Of a DNA stretch of 64,000 nt, positions 57,174 to 64,000 are shown in pieces (position 1 is the stretch's first letter; each line of letters opens with the position of its first letter). The position numbers were made by a program, and so were the translations under genes. The notes below the pieces were generated by a model. The model worked only from the letters and a program-made list of their open reading frames with translations, was not told where the DNA came from and did no database searches. The DNA is taken from positions 1,056,612,432-1,056,676,431 of the forward strand of contig NC_064614.1 of NCBI RefSeq assembly GCF_023898315.1. Direction: 5' to 3'. This DNA is from Schistocerca nitens. Lineage: Eukaryota; Arthropoda; Insecta; Orthoptera; Acrididae.

Positions 57174-57634
57174 AGCCCGCCTGGCTAGCTGCACAGTCTA
57201 ACGCGCTGCTTCCCAAGTGGGAAGGCGTGCTGGTGCCCGGCACGAATCCGCCCGGTGGATTAGCGTCGAGGTCCGGTCTTCTGGCAAGCCTGTAGATGGT
57301 TTTTAAGACGGTTTTCCATCTACCTCGGCGAATGCGGGCTGGTTACCCTTATTCCGACTCAGTTACACTGTGTCGACGATTTTTGCGCAAACTATCCACG
57401 TACACACACACCACCACGCAAATATTTGCGGTTGCACTCGTCTGGTATGAGACTGTCCCGGCGGTATCCACTGGGGCCCAAACCGCACAATAACCCTGGG
57501 TCCGGTGTGGGCCGGCGGTGGGGTGGGTGGACTTCTGTGGCCTGTTGTGGGGTTGTGAACCACTGAGGGATGCGGCGAGGCGAAGCCTCTCCGTCGTTTC
57601 TAGGTCCCCGCTTTAATACAGTGTAGTACAACAT
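57174..57634 (+). mobile_element. Long tRNA-headed SINE (about 460 bp)
   Basis: The head TGGCTAGCTGCACAGTCTAACGCGCTGC resembles a tRNA A-box region, with a further tRNA-like stretch GGGAAGGCGTGC. The GC-rich body runs to GTCGTTTCTAGGTCCCCGC and ends in an AATACAGT-type tail. I recall this family from Schistocerca. No clear duplication. Confidence 0.65.
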
Positions 57635-57687
57635 AGCTGTTTCTCCTTTAGTAAGTGCCTTAGCTCGGACAAAAAGAAATGGATCTA

Positions 57688-58027
57688 GAATGAGATATTC
57701 ACTCTGCAGCGGAGTGTGCGCTGATATGAAACTTCCTGGCAGATTAAAACTGTGTGCCGGGCCGAGACTCGAGCTCTGGACCTTTGCCTTTCGCGGGCAA
57801 GTGCTCTACCATCTGAGCTACCCAAGCACGACTCACGCCCCGTTCACAGAAGAGCTTCTGTAAAGTTTGGAAGGTAGGAGACGAGGTACTGGCAGAAGTA
57901 AAGCTGTGAGGACGTGGCGTGAGTCGTGCATGGGTAGCTCAGATGGTAGAGCACTTGTCCGCGAAAGACAAAAGTCCCGAGTTCGAGTCTCAGCCCGGCA
58001 CACAGTTTTAATCTGCCAGGAAGTTTC
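57688..58027. mobile_element. Inverted dimer of a tRNA-like retroposon
   Basis: Two tRNA-like modules face each other. The right one (57917-58027) has GGTAGCTCAGATGGTAGAGC and a B box GAGTTCGAGTCTC; the left one (57729-57840) is its inverted copy, with arms of about 111 bp and a 76-bp loop. A perfect 13-bp duplication AGAAATGGATCTA at 57675-57687 and 58028-58040 shows that the dimer inserted as one unit. Confidence 0.88.
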
Positions 58028-58040
58028 AGAAATGGATCTA

Positions 58041-60107
58041 CTTCTCATCCTTACATGACTTCCTACCATGCTGTAAAGTCTGCAACATGCAATCCAGCAA
58101 TAATGGAATAATGCATAAAATACACGGACCATTTTGCTCATTATGAAGCTGTAGCCGCTACTTCGATTTATGGGCAATTACATCTTAAGTAATCCTACTT
58201 AGGCTACGTGTACCCGTTTGGGTTTGAGGAGAAATGCTTGGTGCAACTGGCATTACAAGTAGAGTCATCGTTGCAGAAATCAAATGCCGTCATCAACAAA
58301 GATACAATTTAACCTTACGAACTGTCTGTTACTTTTCGATTCAATTACTCGATTTTAGTTGTAACCTAGCAGCCTCATTGCATTAAACTTATCACAAATA
58401 CCGAAGTGCATATATAAAATTATCCAGCGTGTTAGCGACTGGTGAGACCCAACTTCGCCATACCTGTAGAAGTGAAGCAGGGGAATAAAAATATCCAGAG
58501 TGGACTGATGAACCACAGTCCCTTTAGTGCTACCGTTACCATTCTCTATACTTTTTGTTTCGGAGTACACAGATTATTTTAACTCTGATTTTCCATATGT
58601 CGGGGTTCGTTGTTTATAATATTAGGACTCGATTTCGAAGCCAATTGTGGCTTTATCCTGGAGCACATATGCACATAGGTTGAAAATAATTACACTCACA
58701 CTTTGGTTGCTGAGTGTTAGTGCTTGAAGGCGAAGCCATCAATTGATTCTAAATCGACTGAAAGCAAATAACAAATATAGCTGAATGTAAAATTTGTTTC
58801 AATATCCAGTGTGCTCCGAAACAAAATTATTTGCCTTGAAGCGCCAAGGAAGGAACAAGATACTTTCAGACGTCGTATGATTCGTTCCAATGGCATAATT
58901 TGAATGCAAGTACCGCCGCAGACTTTAATTGAGTTCTAACGAGCTAGAAGTGCTTATTACTTGACACATGACCTTAGCGAAAACTGATGAACTTCAGTCA
59001 CATCCAACTCCTGAATTTAGATGCAAAATTACGAAATGTTGTATTATTAATGAATTCTGAATATCACTCGGTCTCATTTGGAGAGGGGCGGGGGCTAGTA
59101 ACAACATACGGTCACTCAGCAGTGGCGGTGTTGTGTTAGCCAGCAACCGATCCCAGCCGCTGAGTACGCCTCTCAGCAGGCTGCGCCGGCCGCGGGCAAA
59201 CAGGAAAAAAATATGGAACGCTCTCAGTTCTAATTATACTCCACCGTTGAAAGACAAACATCTGTCAGCAGTGTCAACTAAGTCAGCAGCTGCCGTGAGT
59301 CAAGTGGGGGCTCCCTATAATACGCTTCTTTATACGCCCGCACGCAGTCATGTTTTCATGTACAGCGAGATGAATGATGCCACTGTCCACACTTCGCGTA
59401 CAAAAAGCACCATGCAGCTCAAACGATGTCTACACATAACAAATTATTTTGCCTGATCGCTATGAACAGCATTTGTGCAACACATTTGCCAGATAACATC
59501 TGGTCACAGTTCACGCACGGAAGAAATTCCCAAAGTGATTCAAAATATTCATGCCCTGTAGTACCGTGCAAATGATAAAGATCATAATCTAGATGAAACA
59601 CCACTGGTAATGTGTCTCGATTTCAAGATGGGTAAGAACCTTGAATTGAATCTTCATGTGTACAAGCTAATCAAAGTACTGTGAAGTTACATGTTTGTTC
59701 AGCTGCGTTAATAAACAGATAAGACTCTAAGTGCTTATGAACATTTTCACTTACTGCGGAATCAATTTCTTCGGTACTGTAGTTAAAATCAATATGCTGT
59801 TTTTTCCGCTAGTAAACAACAAAAATATTCTGCAAAACACACAGTCTAATACAGTATCTTACGTAAGTAACTTCAAACGTTTAATAATTCTAATACCGAA
59901 TTACGGAGGCTGGCTTAGGGGTACCAAGCTAAGAGGGACACTAGAGGCACCACAACTATAAGATTATCACACAGGGTATAATACGAGTAGTGGCGGCCGA
60001 CTGGAGCGCCAAGCTGTGGGGGACACCAGTGGCGTCCCAACGCAGGATTTGTATACATTTGTATCACAGTTAGTACGGAGAACTGACACGAATAAAACTG
60101 TGCGCGA
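58041..60107. other. Unassigned sequence
   Basis: The longest frame is 59133-59456 (plus, 107 codons, Ser/Thr/Lys-rich); I do not recognise it. No intron signals or repeat ends are convincing. Confidence 0.35.
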
Positions 60108-60123
60108 GGGGGGGGGGGGGGGG
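60108..60123 (+). repeat. Run of 16 G
   Basis: One of five G runs of 11-20 bases in this window. Others are at 6918, 28886, 29912 and 46913. Confidence 0.95.
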
Positions 60124-60321
60124 AGAAAAGGGGAGATGTGGCAACTTCTTGAGTTGCTTGTGTGGCAACACTGGCGACTCACAACGCTGCACCTGATTAA
60201 CAACCGGTGTTGACAACCCGCCCCAACCGTACTTTAGTCGAGCATCGTGTGTGTTCCGTGTTAGAGACCTCTTGGACCAAGTGCTTGTTTAGTCCGTTGG
60301 TTCTGAACTGAGAACAGGCCA

Positions 60322-61433
60322 ATGAACGATCAAAGGATCAATTTAAAGTTTTGTTTTAAGCCTGGCGAGACACCAAAAGGAAAGCATGCAATGCTTGTAC
60401 ATGTTTATGGGGATCAAGCAATGCCCATGAAATGTGTGTACAAGTGGTTCGCCCGGTTTCAACGAGGCCGGGAAATTGTTTCTGACAATCCCGTAGCAGA
60501 AGACCGGCGACCACCACCAGTTACGAAAACATTGAGAAAGTGAGGACATCAATCACGAATTAACTCTACTGATGAGCCTTCACAGGATTTTGTCGAAACG
60601 GAGGGCGCGGTCTCAATTTCTTGAACAGTATTCCGAGAATGAAACCTGATGTCTCCGGTATGACCCTGAAACGAAACGGCAAAGAGTGGAATGGCGTTCT
60701 CTGACATCACCTCGTCGGAAAAAAGTCAGAGCCGAAAAATCACGCATCACGCATGCTCATCACCTTTTCCGATAGTCAGGGCATTACCCACAAGGAATTT
60801 CTACCTGATTGAATGACGTTGAACGCAGCACGGTACGTTGAAATTTTGACCCGTTTCATACAACGTCTACGCAGTGTAAGACCTAAAAAAATTGGTTCAA
60901 ATGGCTCTGAGCACTATGAGACTTAACTTCTGAGGTCATTAGTCCCCTAGAACTTAGAACTAATTAAACCTAACTAACCTAAGGACATCACACATATCCA
61001 TGCCCGAGGCAGGATTCGAACCTGCGACCGTAGCGGTCGCTCGGTTCCAGACTGTAGCGCTTAGAACAGCACGGCCACTCCGGCCGGCTGTAAGCCCTCA
61101 GTACGCACAACAGAGTTCCTGATTTCTTGTTCACGACAACGCTCGCCCACACACAGCCAATATCGTCAAACAACTCCTGGCAAAAAAGTGGGTGGAGCAA
61201 CTTGAACATCCGCCATATTCGCCGGATCTCAATCCTTCACACGTCTCCCTATTCCCACGACTCAAACTCGTCTTGAAAGTAAAGAGATTTGAAGAAATTC
61301 CTGACATCCAAAGAACGTGACGCGTCTTTTGAACACCATCGCAAGGGAAGACTTCGTGCAAAGTTTCCAGGCCATGTATCGCAGAGCTCAGCAGTGTATT
61401 GTTATGGGAAGTGACTATTTCGAAGAACAGTAA
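60322..61433 (+). pseudogene. Mariner transposase retaining DDD residues in scattered frames
   Basis: From ATG 60322: M-N-D-Q-R-I-N-L-K-F-C-F-K and C-V-Y-K-W-F-A-R-F-Q-R-G-R-E (HTH). The catalytic core: L-I-T-F-S-D-S-Q-G (first Asp) near 60.76 kb, L-V-H-D-N-A-R-P-H-T-A (second Asp) near 61.13 kb, P-P-Y-S-P-D-L-N-P (third Asp) near 61.22 kb. The C-terminus C-I-V-M-G-S-D-Y-F-E-E-Q ends at 61433. SINE1 interrupts between the first and second Asp. Several frameshifts and stops exist. All three catalytic aspartates are nevertheless present in the DNA. Confidence 0.82.
60885..61088 (-). mobile_element. SINE1, minus orientation
   Basis: Full-length head and body on the minus strand. The duplication TGTAAGACCT/TGTAAGCCCT lies at 60875-60884 and 61089-61098 (9 of 10 bases). 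Confidence 0.9.
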
Positions 61434-61439
61434 GATAAC

Positions 61440-63340
61440 TGTAGTTCTAGTTCATCTATGTTAATGTTACAGGACTATTCACCGAACTTTGTAGTCAGTT
61501 GTTGTATGTTCTCAGACTGGTCCTGTTCCAAGTACGTATATTACTTGATGTCATTTGGAGCTAGTAAGACAATTTGAAGAAGAAAACACTAAATTGTTGA
61601 TGGAGAACAATAGAACATACACAATTGGTGCCTTTGAGATATAATTGTAGTTCTCTCAAGACGAAACAACGGTATCAGTTAATACACAAACACCAGATGC
61701 TTGTGGTGCATATTATTAATTTCAGCTTATTCCTTTCTCATATACCAGGCTTAAAATTGTACTCTGTTTGTTGGCATATTGTAACTGATGTTGGATTTCA
61801 GTAAAATGGGTGGCAGTTTGGACACAACTACTATCAAACTATACGCCCGTTTGAGGCTGGCAGTAGAACATGTTGTGGCATCACAATATGAAGCAATCAA
61901 CAAAATTTATTAACATTGGTAACTGTTTGATATATGGCACTTGATGTCCTGTACCCAATACAATGACATCTAAATAACTTTGCTTTCTCTTGGCAGTCTT
62001 TAATTTAGTCACTATGACTGAAAGTAATTCTGCAGATACTCATTTGACTGTCTTAGTTCCCTTGTAAATAGTGACTGCTAAGTGGCAGTGTAGCCTTCAG
62101 GACGGAACTCGTGGAAGTGTGCTCCGTAGCGTAGTGAAAGTAATGCTCGGTCCTGTAGGAAAACCTGAACTGTAGGAACTGAACTGAGAGGATGTCTGCG
62201 GCGAGTTTTGTCTTCTGCCTGTCGGCGGAAGAATCTCCATCTCTGCCTGTACTAATCGGAAGCGAAGCAGAACCCAGCTGACAGCGCTGTCTTTGGCGGC
62301 TACCAACACTATCGGTGGAGTATACAACAAGCTGATGGATATTCCGCGGAAGGAGAAAGTGGTCCTGATTAGTGAGCGCCATCTGGAGGCTACGCTCAGG
62401 ACTGAGAGGATGTGTAGCTTCCACATGTGGAGAAAGTCAGCACAGAATATTTATAACAGAAGTAGAGAAAACTATTGGATACAAGGACACCAAGAAGAAA
62501 AATATTGGATGCTTTGAATATTTCTAAATTTTTCAGAATACGTGAGTAGAGACAGAAAAAATGTTGGTAAGTGTTTCTTTTCAGCTCTCTATTATTATAA
62601 CCACGAGGACTGCAGGGTGAGGTGAAATTACAACAGAATTACCGATTTGGTTATCCTAATCACAATACTCTTTTTTATTCAGAGCCTCATCAGCGCCGAC
62701 AAGTTCTGAAAGCTCCTGCGTTCCTCGTATTGTTCAAAAGTTACGTATAGCCTTTTATGGCACAATATGGCAAACTGACTAATTCAGCAGCAATAATCGT
62801 GTAGTCCTATAAGGAGTTTTTAACATGCAACTAGCGATAAGACAGAATAAATAGTTACGAAAATTATAAATTATGTGATTTGTAAAGTATTCCAGTTTGT
62901 ATAATGGATTGTTGGAAACCGGAAAAAATGTCTAACATACTCTTGACATAAAAATATACACGTAATTTGATGATTCTTTCATTGTAAAGGTGCATCAATG
63001 ACCAATAACGATGAAGTATCAGCGGCAGCATGCATTATAATTTATTACAAGCTATTTCAAAGCATACTGTGTCTATGCTTGTTCAGTAAAGAATCGACAA
63101 TAAGGTCACCGACTGCTTCGCAAGACGGAAGAGTCAAATTAACAAAATGGTGCATGTGAAGGGTTGCATGTGCTAATTCATATTCTGGCTTACGAAACAC
63201 GTTAGTTTTTGTTGTGTTGCCAAGCTAACTCTGTCGCTGGATCTGCAATTGTCTATCCCCAGTTTTAAAACGGAAATAGCTCCTAACACAATGTAAAATC
63301 AGAGTGTGAGTGTAAAAGACTTTCCAAACCATGTATGAAA
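61440..63340. other. Unassigned sequence
   Basis: Short frames only (for example 62053-62424 minus). No domain or repeat recognised. Confidence 0.35.
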
Positions 63341-63343
63341 GAT

Positions 63344-63655
63344 CTAAAAGTATCTCAGTTCCTCATGGCAAGCAAACTTAGCTTCAAATGTGGCCCGCCA
63401 TAGCTCGTAGTCTCCAGCTGCAAGTGCAACATGTTTGACAGTTGCTGTTCCATGATTTCTAGGGGTGGTAGAGAGGTAAAGGTTTGATAAGGAACCTATC
63501 CCTAGAAACATACCATTCGGGTGTAAAATAAGTTTGAAGATCGAATCATTTTCAAATTTCCCACTTAACGGTAGGCACCCAATAGAGGCAATAAGATGTG
63601 AACTGTTTGTTCTACAGGAGCCCATGGTGTGGTCAATGTTTCTAAAACTCGCCAT
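63344..63655 (-). CDS. Uncharacterised 103-codon open frame
   Basis: The ATG at 63655 has a reasonable context (AGAATGGCG). The product starts M-A-S-F-R-N-I-D-H-T and ends A-G-D-Y-E-L-W-R-A-T-F-E-A-K-F. The D-Y-E-L-W phrase is faintly like retroelement gag starts, but that is weak. No signal peptide or membrane segment. It could be a first exon, a retroelement piece or chance. It would be transcribed away from the plus-strand frame at 63931. Confidence 0.25.
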   Translation of the reverse strand: MASFRNIDHTMGSCRTNSSHLIASIGCLPLSGKFENDSIFKLILHPNGMFLGIGSLSNLYLSTTPRNHGTATVKHVALAAGDYELWRATFEAKFACHEELRYF

Positions 63656-63904
63656 TCTATTTGATGATTGATGTTTTCTACAAAGACAAGAGTGCAGTGC
63701 ATTAGTGGGGTACCACGGGCAACTATCCTACAGTCCAGTCAGTGTAGGGAGTTTCCTGACAGCTGCGGTGGGCTGGGTGTGGAAGCTTCGCGTGCCTACC
63801 GCAACTGTTATGTGGGCTAACGTGGTCTTGTAAACGTCTCCTTGGCAACGCCTCAACGTTCTCATAGCCCGATAGACAGTTACGGTATCGTTTCACCTGC
63901 AGCC

Positions 63905-64000
63905 GTCTGCACTTTGTAGTTCAGTTGGCAATGGCACTACCAACTGTAACGGACATTCTTGCGCCGACTCCACTACTGTTCTCACAGACATTGTGGCAGT
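63905..64000 (+). promoter_or_regulatory. Candidate initiator and start of an open frame at the window edge
   Basis: TTCAGTT at about 63920-63926 matches an arthropod initiator. An ATG at 63931 (M-A-L-P-T-V-T-D-I-L) stays open for 23 codons to the window end. The leader would be only about 8 bases. Suggestive only. Confidence 0.22.

Larger units (their letters stand above)
60238..61436 (+). mobile_element. Mariner element (DD34D type) with SINE1 insertion
   Basis: It contains one transposase frame that runs from HTH to C-terminus. The terminal repeats were not identified, so the limits are approximate. Confidence 0.75.

Noticed and set aside
57900..58027. Functional tRNA pair at 57.7-58.0 kb
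   Set aside because: The inverted arrangement, the 13-bp target duplication and related copies elsewhere show a repeat element. The base before the anticodon position is not the expected T.

Overview
The window reads as nuclear DNA of a large insect genome, most probably a locust or grasshopper of the Schistocerca type. This rests on the repeat content: many copies of a tRNA-headed SINE (here SINE1), a second SINE (SINE2), a SINE with an unrelated head on the SINE1 tail, I-like, RTE-like, Jockey/CR1-like and Dong-like LINEs, several Tc1/mariner elements, piggyBac, Helitron and Ty3/gypsy relics, and microsatellites. There are no operons, ribosome-binding sites or compact gene arrays. I found no confident host gene. 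Species assignment is inference from repeat families remembered as typical of Schistocerca; no search was run.

Layout. 0-12.3 kb is dense in transposons: a minus-strand RT relic, SINE1 inside SINE2, a degraded I-like LINE (0.96-5.15 kb), an RTE 5' piece, a second I-like LINE on the minus strand with long ORF1 (5.9-8.7 kb), a head-to-head inverted repeat with a 1.3 kb Tc1/mariner element at its axis, then RTE pieces and a rearranged duplication. 12.3-17.5 kb is mostly unassigned with microsatellites. 17.5-25.5 kb holds two minus-strand LINE relics, SINE2 split by a LINE, a gypsy integrase split by a palindromic mariner that carries a SINE, and a nearly complete Tc1. 27-37 kb holds a mariner relic, a piggyBac element with TTAA ends, an internally deleted Dong-like LINE in TAA repeats, and a Tc1 split by a SINE. 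38-45 kb holds a candidate LTR, a 91-bp tandem duplication and a degenerate Helitron. 46-57 kb holds Tc1 and LINE pieces and a gypsy pol relic split by a Tc1. 57-61.5 kb holds a long SINE, an inverted tRNA-like dimer and a DD34D mariner. 61.5-64 kb is mostly unassigned; two uncharacterised divergent open frames lie at its end.

How the parts work together. This is layered retroposition and transposition, not a pathway. Target-site duplications order the insertions: SINE1 copies are usually the youngest layer (8-13 bp duplications), sitting in Tc1/mariner elements and LINEs, which in turn sit in gypsy or SINE2 sequence. All transposase, RT and helicase frames I could follow carry stops, frameshifts or deletions, so nothing here looks autonomous.

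The strongest novel lead is at 40.04-40.6 kb: a roughly 250-bp array of alternating nTTCn/nGAAn pentamers, the heat-shock-element pattern, followed by promoter-like motifs and an A-rich leader directly before the Helitron Rep/helicase frame. It looks like a heat-shock promoter driving, or captured by, a Helitron.
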